Source of the DNA: Macropodus opercularis
Lineage: Eukaryota > Chordata > Actinopteri > Anabantiformes > Osphronemidae
Direction: 5' to 3'
Length of the DNA stretch: 64,000 bases
Assembly (NCBI GenBank): GCA_030770545.1
Contig: CM061096.1
Coordinates: 10,211,501-10,275,500, forward strand
A program made the position numbers and the translations under genes. Under the pieces are notes generated by a model that ran no database searches, had not been told where the DNA came from, and worked only from the letters and a program-made list of their open reading frames with translations. Within the stretch, counting starts at the first letter, position 1. Every line of letters begins with the position of its first letter. Of this stretch, positions 12,272 to 27,200 are shown piece after piece.

Positions 12272-15200
12272 CTGAAACGAAGAAAGTGGAGCCATTATTA
12301 GGATTTGTTCGGCTGAGCAGAACTAAGTAGCTCTTTCAACTCTGGCTTAAATCCTTATTAAAGTCTGTGATTTGATGACTATCCAGTTATTGAATTAAGT
12401 ACCAACTGTCAGGAGAAACACAGTTGATAAACTCATGACTTTCACTAAGGCTAATCCCTGTTTGTCCTAGCACTGACCTGGCATCCATCATGTACTGCAT
12501 TGACAAAGGGGTTTTTGGCTTGTGTCAGCTCCTCATCATTGCTGCCCCGGAAGCGGAGAGCATGCCGGTAGGAGCGGGAGGTGCTGTCGAACCAACCGGC
12601 TGAGTTCTGGCAGGTGTAGGTGAAGCTCTGCTTGGCTGTGGCGCTCAGTAGTTTCAGGAAGGTCAGCTGAACCACATGTACAGGATTCCCATCCCTATCT
12701 ATATAGGAGAACTGGAAGACATGGATATAAATGAAGGAACTAATTTTATGTACATACATATAGCATAGAAACCCTTACATTAGTACAAAAATGCAAAAAC
12801 AACATGTCACAGAGCCTGTCCCTCACTGAAACAACAAACGTCCCCGATTGGTAATGAAGTAATGTTCATAAGTAGAATGGAAGGAAATTAGATGGAGTCT
12901 GTGTGAGAGGTTGGAAAATTTCAAACTGTTCTGGCAGTTCTACGATCACCCAAAGCAGTTATGGGACCTCTGATAAGGTGCACATGAAAAGCCAGCGAGC
13001 ATTGGCCTGAGTGCTAGTCAGTGAACAGACACTACCGCTGACTTTCAGTGAGTCATTCTGGCTGCTGAATCAAATCCGCTCTCACACAGACCAGTACATT
13101 TATATCAAATCATAGAATGAACAAAATAAACGTTGACATGAGTGAACACCAGCACACCTCCACAGTCACACCAGTCAAATATTATTTAGACATTCTGAGT
13201 AAGTATAAGATGGGATATGATGTTGTGTTGTACCTGCTTGCCTTTCCTGTATTGGCTGTACCAGCTTCCTGGCTTCTCTTTGTTCCAGGCTGCTAATTTC
13301 ACCTATACACAGGGAATGGTGATTTAAATTCTCAAGGGATGTAAGGAGCGATTAATGTAACATGAGGTACGGTATGGACAGGCTGACAGCAAAAGATTGG
13401 AGACTTACCATCTCAATCCTCTTGTCAGGGTCAAGACAGGTCTCTCCATCAGCTGTGAAGTTACAGTAGACCTTGATGGAGTCTCTGTGAGAGCCCTGGT
13501 TAGGATCTAACCAGTAGTCTCCTGCAACATACAAGTGCAGTACAACAACCTCTTAATAAAGCAGCATGTCGACTTATTCCTAGACTATTTCCTTTTGGAT
13601 CACCTTTAATCAGGTGAAACAGAATAAAACCATGTCTTTGCTAACCATCTTTGTAGTGAGGTTGAACCATCATAAGCTCTTTGCAGGTCCGGGCAGGACT
13701 CTCAAAGGTTCCCAGCGGCCTCCTCATCTGCTCCACTTCAGTTTTCATAGACGAGAGGCTAGCAAAGACTTCCTCCATTCCCTCTGGGTCCTCTAAAGGC
13801 TGATCTCCCTGAAGGAACTCATCCACTGCACTTTCTGCCTGATGGGAGTGCCTTCGTTTCTTTCGCCTACCCTCCCTGATAGGCAGGGGCTCTACTATTG
13901 TTGCAGGGGCTCCCTAGATGTGGCGCACAATGTTGAACACGTGGGTCAAGGATGAGAGAAAATCCCCACAAGAGAAAGCTGGCAAAAATCTATGATGTGC
14001 ATCATTGAAGTTACTCACAGGGGCTCCTGGGGGGCCAGCGGGACCTGGATCTCCTCTGGCACCAACAGAACCCTGGAGAATAGAAGAGCCTGGTCATTGT
14101 TGCATTTTTTGCCCCGCTTGTTATGAGTTCCCACCTTGTGCTTTCCTCACACCACTTGCTAAATATCAGCTTTATACAAGCACACATGGCTGCTGTTTTA
14201 TAGGATTATCCAACTGTGTGCATCAGTACTCTGTGGTCAAAGCCTTGGCACTCAAGACGCACTATAGTGGTTTTCACAGCATCACACATAGCCCAGAACC
14301 AAATCCTATTAGAAGGGCCAATGGAGAATAATCATACACAAGGCAAGCATGGCTGTACAGCTGCTTTTTAGTTTGGAAGATATGATGAACACAGTGGAGC
14401 ATTATCAGGCTGAAGCCAGAAAACGCACTTCGCTCTCTTCCCCAGCATATGTTCTCAGCAGCTGCCAACCAAGCTGAGGTGAGGAGACACTGATGTCATA
14501 GAAAAAAAGACAGATTATTCAGACTCACGCTGTCGCCCTTCACTCCCTTCTCACCAGCTGCACCCTGACGGTGAAGAGTAGGAATATGTAAGCAAAAGGT
14601 AAATAAAAAAATAGCAGAGCAGTTTGAACACTTTACATGTTTTTCTAGTATGTATTGACAAACATATTGTGAGTGAGCATGAGTGTTTTTGAGACAATTT
14701 GGTAAATGGAGACATGGTTGATCAATAAGTGATTCATATAGAAGCATCTTGTTATAATAGAGATGTACTTACTGACAGTCCAGGTGGCCCTGGTGGACCA
14801 GTGGGACCCGCTGGACCAGCCACACCCTAAATATAAAAAGAGTTACTAAGCTGTTTGAATGTAAAGGATTGATCAGTCTGCTGCAGCATATGTACCTCAT
14901 CTCCTTTAGGCCCTTGTACACCTTGGGGACCTGGAAGTCCCCTGTCTCCCTTCTCACCAAAATCCCCCGGGGGGCCAATCAACCCGATCAGCCCACCGTG
15001 ACCCTGCAGATAGAGGGGGTTTATCAGCACTGTTTTTCAAAGTTTAAACGTGTAGAGAGTCTAATAATCTATAATAAGGCCTACACACTCACTTTATCTC
15101 CCTTCATTCCAGGGTCTCCTTTTAATCCTGGAAGTCCTGGTGGCCCCTGTTAACAATATCAAATTTGTTAGCTGGGCACACACACGCATATCTATATATA

Positions 15201-18200
15201 TATATATGTATATATATATATTAATACTTACTACTGGTCCTGGTGGTCCAGTTTGTCCTGGTGACCCATTTAGCCCTTGTTCTCCCTGAGAATACATGAT
15301 TCATAGATTAGCTTGCGAAAACAATCGATGTTAACAACTTCAACATCACACCGTGTGTGGAACAATCATTTGTGAGGGTTCAATGTGACCATCATCATGT
15401 CAGACTTTAGACGACTATTAAAATTAATATTGTAACATTTTAGTATTGTGTACTGACTGCAGGACCCGGGATGCCTCGAAGACCTTCTGGACCAGATCTC
15501 CCTGGGTGACCTTGTGGTCCAACTGGACCTGTCTTCCCCACTTGACCCTGGCTTCCCATTATCCCCTACAGAAAGAAAATGAGTGAGGAAAAATGAGTAG
15601 AAGGAAAAACAAATTATAAATGCTTGGTTTGAAGGCAACCTACACAAACACTGAGCTCAGTGTCCTCTCCTTACCTTGGCCCCTTTCATGCCTTGCTTCC
15701 CTTCTTTACCTGCAGCACCTATATGACCCTGGGACAGACAATAATCAGTTTTGATAAATCGATCTGTCAACTATAATAAATCAACATGGACTGTACAGTA
15801 TTTTGAACTCACTCTTCTTCCAGGAGGTCCTGGAGGACCTGGCTCTCCAGAGGCTCCTGGGGGCCCCTACAGATAAATATCCAAGTTAAAATAGAAACAT
15901 CCTTTAATCAATCAAATAACACAGATGATAAATAGGTCACAGATGATCAACATCCTGTAATAGATTCATGAAATGTGTCACAGAAAATTAGGACACACAA
16001 AAAAATTAAAATCACTGCTTACTGCTTTGCCAGGTTCTCCATTATCTCCTTTAGGTCCTGGTCCACTATCCACTCCCTGGTTGAAGAAATGTCAGGAATG
16101 AGACACTGATAAAAATAAATTAAAGATATTATTGAAATCAACTTAAACAAAAATACTCACATTGACACCGGGTTCCCCCGAAGGTCCCAAATCTCCAGGA
16201 AAACCAATAGGGCCCTGTGGGCAGATATAGTGAGTTATCAACTGCTAACTATACAGTACCTTCAGTAATAACCAGTGTTAGTAGAAATAGCTGATCAGAA
16301 GACATGGACAATTACAATATTGCCTTTGGGTCCATCCTCTCCTGGTGCTCCTCTGGGTCCAGGAGGCCCAGCAGACCCTGGAGGCCCAGCGTCACCCTTC
16401 TCTCCCACATCACCTTTAGCACCCTGGGATGGCAGCAAAAATGGCATCACTTTAAGGTCCCAAAACCAATGGGAGTAAAGAATAAGTGAGAGACGTGGGC
16501 AACTCACGGCAGTGCCAGGCTCGCCAACTGACCCAGGGTCTCCTGCTTCTCCATCTTCACCCTGGGAGTAAAATAATATTCAATATCATTTGAACTTGTC
16601 CCACACAGCGATGCACAAGCCCCCACACAACCACTGCCGTTTAGAAATGCTGACCTTCTCACCAACAACTCCAGGCTGGCCAACTCCACCAGGTGTTCCA
16701 GGTGGACCCTGTAGCAGGCAGAGAGAGAACAGAACCATCATAAAACAAGGGCACGTATCGAATATTCATTTGATTTTTGAAGATTAGACTCTGGGTGCAA
16801 TGTTTGTTTTTCCTTTGTTTGTCAGCAGTTCTGCTCACAGAGTGCTGAAACTGGAGCAAAATTATCACAACACACAGAAAAATACCGAGTGTCAGGTTTG
16901 CTGTGTGGATAGTGTCTGAGTGTCACGCAGTAGGGTGGATGCTGCTTCTCTTCTCTCAGTCGGTTTGTTTGTTTTGCTTTGCGCGTGTGCTCGCATGTTA
17001 GCGCACACAAGTGCACGTCCGTGTGCTGCTTTTTGTGTCTTGAGATGAACCCAGTGAAAGCGCGTCTACGGTAGAGTGCACAAACAGGAGCACAGCCACA
17101 CAGAAGCTCTGAGCTCCTGCTGTGAACTACTTTTCCTCATATGCCTTCCCAACCCATTTCTTCCACTATTCTGTATCAATCCATTTATGGATCCCACCGA
17201 CTCTGCTGCTCCACTGTATATCCATGTTTCCTGTGATGAAGCACTAGCATGGCTCACACAGCTTTCTGCATCTCACTGCTGAATAATTTACCAGTATGGG
17301 AGGCTGTAGAAAGATGACCATTACTGGAGGTAAATATAACTGCCTCTCAAGGATAATAGTCTAATACATCTTAATGATTAATAGAGCAGTACATATAACT
17401 CTCCGTCTCGGATTATGTCCTAATGCCATTTAATAATTTAATAAAAAAGTTTCAAAAGTAGTGAGAGGCTAAAGAAAATGAAGGGTTATCTGGTGTGTTG
17501 GAGTAAAATGTTACTAGATTGAAAAGGTTGTGTCATTTTGTTTATGTCAACAGTGAGCAAATTTCATTATGTATAGTATAATTATTTAAAAATAACGGAA
17601 ACCCACTGTTCACACGTGTCTAATTACACTGTGAAAGTCCGAATAATGACAAACATTCACTAATTCTTTTCATGAAAAAAAAAAACCCAATTTACTCTTA
17701 ACAGCACATTTACTCTAGAACAACTCAAGAATGAGGAATTTGATGTTTGGCCTTTTTTAAAATTTGATGTTGCTTTAAACACTTCTGTTAGAAATAACAA
17801 TTATTAATAATAATCATTATTGTTATTTTTATGACATTACATAATATTCACAGTTGAAAGTGCTGTGTGAAGAGGTCGTTGCCTTTACTGTAGTGTTCAT
17901 GTATGCGAACAGCAGAGAGTTTTCTTTGCGTCCCCTTCAGTGTGACTGTTTGTGTTATATACTGCATTACTATAAGCATTCACATATCCAAATGTGTGAT
18001 TGAAAGAAGGTTACGCTGCACTCTACCTCTCCACCGATTGGCCCCGGAGGGCCTCGTGGGCCATGCTGTCCCGGTGGTCCCTGTGGGAAAAGCAATAAAA
18101 TGCTTTCATTATCATCTCAGTGCAAACAGTAAAGATATGCTGCATCAATAAAACACAGAGAAATAGAAAGTGAATGTCTGCTAGGGAGTGGCTGGTACCT

Positions 18201-21200
18201 CCTCGATTAGATGAGAGCTCGGCCCAGAGTGAATCGCTTATGCACTGGCCCCAGTATCTGTGATCATTATCGCTGTGACATGATGAAGACGTCCATACAG
18301 GCCATTACCCTCAATATGAGACAAGCTCAGATGCTTTGTCTCTTTTCTCATCTTTTCTACCTCCCTCCCCTCTTTTATTAATAAGAAACATCTACTCTGT
18401 GATGTGCAAGACCATATTTTCTCAACCACAGCGAGGGCATGTGATTTGATTCTCCTGTGCAGCTCAACAGAGCGACTGGCAATTAATCCAAGCTGTGCTC
18501 AGCCTCTGTTTTAGTTGAGTAGATCTTGAGCTGTGCTCTGAATCACTCTGAAGTCTTGGAGGGAGTCTTGTGTTGTAAAGACACTGCCCAGAGAGAGACT
18601 GTGTGGGACTAGAGGAAACACATATCCTTGTGGAGGAGAGATACTTGAGCATTAGAGGGGAGAATCCTGTGATCCGCAACGCTCACACATGAGTGAAACT
18701 TCCCCGCTGAGTCCCCAGCATCTTTCTTCTTTCGCTCTCTCTTTTGTTTTGGTTCCATTTTGATGCATTCGCTTCCTAATCTTGCTGTGGAGAAGAGCGG
18801 CTTGTTGCGCGTGTGTTCATGGTTGACAGCGTTGTGAGATGACTGTCACAAAGGACGATGCTCATTAGCCAGCCAAGGCTGAGGCTAATCTGATTAGCAG
18901 CTGTCACAGTGTCTTCCTGTTCACAATCAGTGCCCCGCCTCCTCCCTCCAGACCACTGCTCCCCTGCCTTCCTTCTGTCACTTTCTCTCTATCTCTTTGT
19001 GGCTTTCCTTCTTTTATACCCAGGACCACGCTACCACTATTTGAGCTTCACTGTCTTCACTGTAGTCTACATTGTTATTCATACTCAGCCTTAAAGAATC
19101 AGAGCACTGATGAATTGTGGGTTTTATAAGATGAAGGATTTCACACATTGCCAGTGAAAATCTATAACCATGATGCAGGTGGGTTTTGTTTTCAACACAG
19201 TAATAAAGTTACTGAGTCATCATAAAGTTTACTACTAAAGATAGCTACTTAACAGCACTAATGGGGGATGTTCGTTAGTTCCTCTAACACATCATGTAAC
19301 ACGATCATTCACACTATTACAGTAGTTATGTTTGTGAATACTATTATATTTATGTATTCCTCGTGTTACATTTGTTCTAGTCAAACTATAAAAATAGCTC
19401 AGTAAATCAACAGGGGAACCTTGGTAATGAAGCACATATAGTCAGTAGAAAAGCAGTGCAATGTTTTGATCTAATGACAATGACCTAACGTTTTAATAAT
19501 ACTCTCAAACTCGATAGGTTTCCTGGTTTACTCTGCAAATCAATGTAACATATCTTTCTTGACCAGGATCTAAACAATATTTAGACAAGTCAAGTAGCAG
19601 AGCAAACAGAGCCCAACTGGTTCACTGCCTGGAGATTGAAAGTGGTAAACATTAATGATTATCGGCTGTTGGAAAGGTTTGGTTCATGGGTTTGACACAA
19701 AGCAGCAGAATCAGCATAGCTGGCACTAATGAACTGAATATGTGGCACTAAACTGAGTTTAATAAGCTGTGGAGGATTGTCTGTAAACCAGGTGAAGTTC
19801 ATGGAGTGCTGATACCTTGAACCTATATGCACTGCACACACTGTTTCTTTTTACTTCCACATCTTGGGATATGTAGGTTTGGTCTAATATGAATTTTGTT
19901 GACCAAACGTAATCTGTTCACAATTAAATCTGTTATTTGGCAGCTCTATCCGTTCAGGAAGCTGTTTATATCTATAGTAGGCTCATTAGCCTTCTCTTAA
20001 CGTAGGATCAGCATTATGTTGATGATGCTGTACAGTACCTCAGTCTCGTCTCCAGATTTGTAGTGCATTATACTATATTTTACTAACTTAGCCTGCACTT
20101 GATCTCATTCATTAACAAAATGGGGACATTGTGAAATATGTAGCATAAGTAAAACTAATGTATACTGTACATGTTAACATTAAGTGCTGCTGAGCAGTAC
20201 TAACCATTGTGCCAACATGCCCACTCTCTCCTTTTTCCCCTGATGGTCCTGGCATTCCCTAAAAATGCAGATATGGTGAATGATCATGAAGCGAAAACAA
20301 TGAATCTAGACACACATTTCAATTGCATTTGACTAAAAAAATAATCAGAGGTGAACCAGTGAGGTATAATTAGTATTGAGTTAATAGTAATTACTTGTAG
20401 CCCAGAAGGTCCAGAGGCCCCTTTAAAGCCTCTGGGTCCTTCATCTCCTTTCACACCATTCATTCCTTGCTGCCCGCGAGGACCTGGCTCACCATCTGCA
20501 CCCTGAAACATAAACAAGGTTAGCACACAAACCAAACCAGTGTATTATTATATTTTTAGAATATACAATTTGAGATATCACAACATACTAGTGGTCCTGG
20601 CTGGCCAACAGGTCCTTGACTTCCAGTGGGTCCTGGTGGTCCCTGTGAAACCAGAGACACATCATGACAAATATTAGCTCATTGCTGCTGTCAACCAATG
20701 GTGGCATCCAGGTGAAGTACAACTTGTGCTGTTGTGATGATTTAGATAAAAAACACACTCACAAGTTCTCCTTTGTCTCCTTTGCTTCCTTTCTGTCCTG
20801 GTCCTCCCGTCTCCCCCTATAGAAAAAAAAACCCACATACAAACAAAAAACTTAGACCAAAAAATCAGAAGCAAGTTCCCAGCAGTGCAGCCCTACATAC
20901 TAGCTGTCTAATACCTTATCTCCGTCTTCTCCTGGAGGCCCAGGAGGTCCGGCAGCCCCTGGCAGTCCTACAGGTCCCTGTACCCCATCATGCCCAGCCG
21001 GCCCAAAAGACCCCTTCTCTCCCTGGGAAACAGATAAAAAAATACAAAATAAAAATGACTCTTAGGTAGGTAGGAAGGTACTCTTGAAGGTTGCTTTTGC
21101 TCTGTATGACAGAGCAAAAGCAACCTTCAAGCTAACACACAGTCAAATCACTAAAACTGTTCAAATGATCAGTATTTATAAAGGATTTATCATAAATAAT

Positions 21201-24200
21201 TATACTTCACAGTTTTACCTAGTTGTTTCTTCATAAACTGCTTACTGAATGTACTTATTATAATATAACAGATTAACACAATTACTGTACCACCAGGAGC
21301 TCTCTCTCACTGTCTTAATGTCATGCTCATGATCACAAATTCCAAACTGAGAGCACATGTTGTTTATCACTTGTTGGTGGGAGGTGATGGTACAGTATGT
21401 GTTAGTGGACACTGTGGTCTAAAAAACAAAATAAGCAATGTTCCGACTCTTACAGGCTCGCCTTTCTCTCCCGACGGCCCGGCGGGACCTATGCCACCAG
21501 CTCGTCCTGGCTGTCCAATGGCTCCAGCAGGGCCTGCGGGGCCCCTCTCCCCAGTGGCACCCTGAAAATACGAGGAGAGAGAGGTGAGTATATCACATGA
21601 TTGACTGTTTCATTTTATCTGTTGGTCACAGTCACTGATCACCATGGAAACAGACTCTTGGTTTGTGTGTCCTAGAATTCTGTGTGACAAAAAAGCTCAA
21701 GAGACATCAAGGGATGGCACAAAGCAGACTTACAGTAGGTCCTGCAACACCAGGTAGGCCCTCTCCCCCCTTTAGACCCGCAGGACCCTGGAGAAAACAG
21801 CCATAAACAGCTAAGCATCAACTGCATTACAGTAGTTTATAATTGTGTTGGCTCAGTTTTTCATTTCCCAAGTTTTAATTTGCAAAAATTAAACATATTA
21901 TGCTTTTACATTTAAATTGGAAAATCTTATTGTAATTACTTCCAGAACTGATTACAGCATATGATATTAAATGATGTGTTACCATTCCACCAGGGGTCCC
22001 TCTGCTGCCTCTGAAGCCTTGAAGTCCAGTGGGGCCACTTTTCCCTGGGGCCCCTGGAGGACCTGGGTCTCCCTAGAGTACACATGTGATTAGATGTGAG
22101 GCAAATAGCCAGCAGACAGCAGGCCTTTATGTAGCCGTTAATCACACAGCCGGCAGCTCACACCAAGAAAGAACATTTGTCTTTTATGAACTATTATACA
22201 CTCAACACCACAAGGTTTCCTCTGTTATTTATTAGCAAATTAGGGGACAGAATGAGTCCCAGGAGAAAATATATTCAGGCAGTGCTGAGAGCGTCCTTGA
22301 GCCTTATCCAGTATAACAGTAATAAGGTGACGCTGGTAAGTGATTATGATTCTGACATTATGATAAAAATCTCTCACCTTGGCACCCTCTTTTCCTGCAG
22401 CTCCTGGTAAACCGTGCTCTCCGGGTGGTCCCGGTGAACCTGGGTGTCCTCTATCTCCGGTTGGTCCCGTTTCACCAGATTTTCCCTGAAAACGTAGAAA
22501 TTACACAACAACATCGTAGTCACTATAATGAAGCGTCTAAAAATAAACAACATTTTGCTTCAGAACCAGCTGGTCCTCTTACCTGAGGTCCTACAACACC
22601 AGGGGGGCCAGGGGGGCCATTCTTGCCTTGAAAGCCCTGAAGAACAAGACAAGTGAATCTAGTGACCTTCAGATATGACATACTATGAAGCACATATACC
22701 CATGCTGTCATTCTGTGACTACAGGCAGGCCAATGGAGATTTTACTAGATTTTCAAATCGCGGTTTGACTGGATCCTTAGTAAATCAGTGCTGAAGTTTT
22801 GAGACAATCACTTGATTATATTGGCTCTGAACTTCTCTGATAAATTAACACTTAAGAGTAACCTTGAACTAGTCATATGAGCTGATCACATGGACATGAC
22901 GTTCATTTCTATGGCTTAATGTTTAGTTATACATAGAGCAATATGCCAATACATATATGCTTGCAAATATGTATTTTTACAGAGATTATAGGATACTCAC
23001 TGGCTCCCCTCTCTGACCTGGATGACCAGGTATTCCATCTTTTCCAGATGGACCCTAAGAAAGACATTTTTATAAAAGTGAAGTAAAGGAAGATAACAAA
23101 ACACAGCATAAGTTGTGGGATGTGGTAAAACGTATTAATATTAAATATAGTACAAGTTAGCACACTCACATTAGGCCCTTTAGGTCCTGGTTCGCCATGT
23201 CTTCCTTGTGCCCCTTGGGGGCCCTAGAAAATGATTTCAAATTGATGTTGATCATGCATGGTAGTTAAGCACTGCATGTAAGTAATATTTAGATGTCAAA
23301 AGATCACCTGTTCTCCAGGGGACCCTGGAGGACCATCTTGTCCTGCTGAACCCTAACATTTGAACAACACAGAGGACAAATACAGTTATTGTTCATCAAC
23401 GAGAGCCACTAGATTGGTTTTAGCATCCTATCTGCCAACAAATCTTTAACTTTCCCAAGATGGTCTTTGAGGGTGAGAGAGAGTAATCTGAAGCCAAACT
23501 GAAGCTTCTCACTGCACCAGATGGTCTATCAGCTAGACGTGAGCGGCAACAACCAGTTCCAACTCGACTGGTGTGTTCATCCATACTTTATGAGACAGCC
23601 AGGTGTATGTGCTGAATGTGTAACTGTATGTAGATCTCTGTTTATGCCAGCCTGTGTGTTAGCCTGTACGTACCTTTTCTCCGGGCTTCCCAGTTGGCCC
23701 CTTTGCTCCTCTACCACCTCGGGCTCCCTATTGTAAAACAAACAAAAGTTTAACTCGTACATATATAATGCTGTTGCAGGTGGAAGATGGAATCAGCTAA
23801 TATGAAAATGCTAAAATGTGATGTGATGTGGGAAGCAGATGGTAGTCCATTACTAAACGGATTATTGCAGCTGGACTCACATTAGGTCCTCTTTGGCCCC
23901 CAGGCCCAGGCTGACCAGCTGGACCCTGCATAGAGGTAAACAGTTATTTATTACCGTCATTTCACATTAACGTCTGCATAGAAAACTGTTCTTAATAGAA
24001 AAAAGTCTGGATGTGATGTGGAGTAAAACTTCACCACAGTCCTCACCCTTCGTCCTTTTTCTCCTGCGAGCCCAACCACTCCAGGGAAGCCAAGCGAACC
24101 CTGCAGACGCACGTAGGTGTTAATAATACTCAGCAAACTATTTATCACACATCACCCCGAGCGTCTCATTAATGAGTAATTAACCACTGTATAAAATTAA

Positions 24201-27200
24201 AGCAAATCTAATCCATGAGCTCGACACAGACTTCAATACACCATTCATCAGCACGTAATGAATTGATGTCATCAGAGAACTATTAATAAAAGAGCCTTTT
24301 TTTAACAGGCCATTTGTCATCCTTTATTTTTAAGCAGACAGGAAACGGCCCAGTCGCAGACACCCATCCCACTCAATGAAGCTCTGATAACGGAAGGGGG
24401 ACATGTTAACTGATCGTGATAGCGAGTCAGTGGTAAATCACCTTAGGACCCTGTCTTCCTGGGTATCCTGGTAACCCAGGCACGCCAAGTTTACCCTGCA
24501 GAAAGAGAGAGAATAAGAGAATAAGAGGGAAATGGTGCTGATTACACATGCACAGTACCTGTACAGCAAAGTATGTCTAAATTAATGCCTAAATGATATC
24601 ATCCTGGTTCAGAAGTAGGTTCTAAATAAGTGCAATGCATGTGGGCTTTTTTAATGATTTCAGTGAAACTCAATATAATATTTTATAAAAGAACCTTCTC
24701 GCCAGCAATCCCAGTTTGCCCTGCATCTCCCATGGGTCCTGATTGGCCTTTTGGCCCTTCTGGCCCATCCTCTCCACGAGCACCTGTAACTCCATTATCA
24801 CCCTACAGACAAGGATAAGAGTAGCAGTGAAGAGAGATATGTATGTCTCTATTAATAACTAAGAGGAAATTACTGAAGATGATTGACACTCTCACCCTGT
24901 CTCCCTTGATGCCCATGTCACCTTTGGACCCAGGGAAACCATCTTCTCCCTGTCATGCATTGACAAGGGCTGTTAATAATGCTCTTTAAGCTCTTCAGTA
25001 ATACTGTAAATGGCGGCATTTGTTTCCAATTTGTCAAGTGTCCTTTCTCTTAAATTACAATCCACAGTTTAACATCAAGCACTTGAGCAGAAAAAGTACT
25101 GGCCTTTTACTCACCTTCTCTCCTTTGCTTCCTTTAAGACCCCTGACGCCATCTGCTCCCTGTGAAGTGGGAAAACACTTATTACATTGAATATGACAAG
25201 AAAAAACACCACTGACAAGCCTGCAACAAAAACAGTATATCATGTTTGAAACATATACTGAAACAGCGTGTTTTGACCTCACATTCATGTCATTTTGATA
25301 TCGGCCAACTAGGCCTGGATTTCCGTAAAGATGTTGAGGCAATTGACCAGATGGAGTGCAGCTCATATCAGAGTGACATAAAACAAATATCAAGTAGAAT
25401 GTCATTTCTTGACAACATCACTTTTTATTTCTCAGTTTTCGAAGCAATCTCATTCAAAATGGACTGCTCTGCTTTTTCACACACAGCTCTGCTCTGACAT
25501 TTCTCCTCTCCATCAAATGTTCCTCACTCTGTTGTTAGCAGTCCCCTTGAGAACCGAGGCGCTTTCCCTCCACCTGTCACCTGTCAGTCATGGACTCAAA
25601 CAGCTTGTCCGTCACAGGCAGACATACAGGTATACGCAGAGTAAAATGTGCAAGGGAATAAATATCTCTGTGGACATTCCACCTGAGATCATGATGCATT
25701 TATGTCTCACCTTGACTCCGCGGGTCCCTGGGTACCCAACAGGTCCCTGAGCGCCTGGCAGACCCTACATGAAAAACCAGAACAGTATTTTTCAATTGTC
25801 ACATAAAGCAACAGCAGCATCAGCATCAGCACTGCACTATTCTTCATACAAAAGACACAAAAAAGGTGATGTTGATAACTGCATGCGGCTGACTCTAATG
25901 AATTAATACTCTTGTTCTAGGAAGATAATGACACTAAAGAAAACCAATAATTATGATAATTAGTCTCCTATTGTAACATAATGTCACAGAGTGCACAGTT
26001 ATATTGGAAGAAAAATCATGCTACTGCATTTTGAGTATCTTGGTGACACGGCAGTTACCCACTTGGATGCCTTTTTCTCCTGGGGGGCCCTCTCTTCCTG
26101 GATGACCCTGCAGCGGGAAAACAAGAATCAAATCACAATACACAATAACACTACAAAGGTTGTTAAATGAAATACATCCAAATTGGGCCAGGTGTAGTGT
26201 TTTCTCCTAAAAACAGGAGGTGTAGGTTGTCAGATTTTATCCTCCTGTCTGTTTTAACTAACATCTGGACATATTAACGTGTGGATGCATTTGTCTTTCT
26301 TCTTAGGACAGCATCAGATGACCGGTGTCTGCATTCATGTATTTGTCTCTTTGTGTACTTACAGGAGGGCCGTCAATGCCTGGTAGTCCCTGCAATCCTT
26401 GTTTCCCCTGGGGACCCTGTATCGGACAGAGACAGCTATGGATACTGGAACTGAGCTTCTGATAAGATACAGTAAAATACCACATCTCATCCCTTGAGTG
26501 GCAGCATTTGTCACAGAGTTGCTCTTTTATCAATGATTTTGTATCTAAGGTATTACTAGATGCACTTTTTGTTCCTCTTATCAGTCTAGTTTTGTGATGT
26601 GCATCTGTCAAGGCCATAGTGTCCGTCATGCCTCATGCCATGTTTCTCAAGTATTGATTTCCTGTACAGGCTTGTCTTGTCTGAATGGCAACCAGAAGCG
26701 GCTGGTTTGTTCTGTCCTGCCACTCTCCCCAGGGCTTGTGATGACAGGGATCAAAAGGTCACAGCTTTAATTCTGAAATTAAGTCAGGGACATGCTACCT
26801 ACCTTCTCTCCTGGCAGTCCAATGGGACCCTGAGGACCAGGCAAACCCTGATGCAGAACAAAACATCAGTCAGGTTAAGTGTCACAAGACTGGGAGTGTA
26901 CTGGGAGTTGTGAAGTGAACCTTGCATCCCCATAATATGGAACAAAGCACAATTATTAATGCATTTTTGTCATATAATGTGTTTGAGGTTTGAAGGGAAC
27001 TACTGGCATCCAGCTGCTTAAAAGTGGTTGTGTACATTTGAGGCAGAAATTGGTTTGTAGCATCAACAATGTGTGAATGAACTCTACGGGAGGTCTTTGG
27101 ACCAGCATTGTACCTGTGCTCCTGGGTTTCCCTGTTGACCGGGGGGCCCAATTTCTCCAGGTGGTCCCTGATGACAAAAACACAGCCATGGTCTCACTTT

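Noticed and set aside
17798..17830. Inverted repeat of TAA/ATT units
   Set aside because: Pairing is imperfect and explained by low-complexity trinucleotides.
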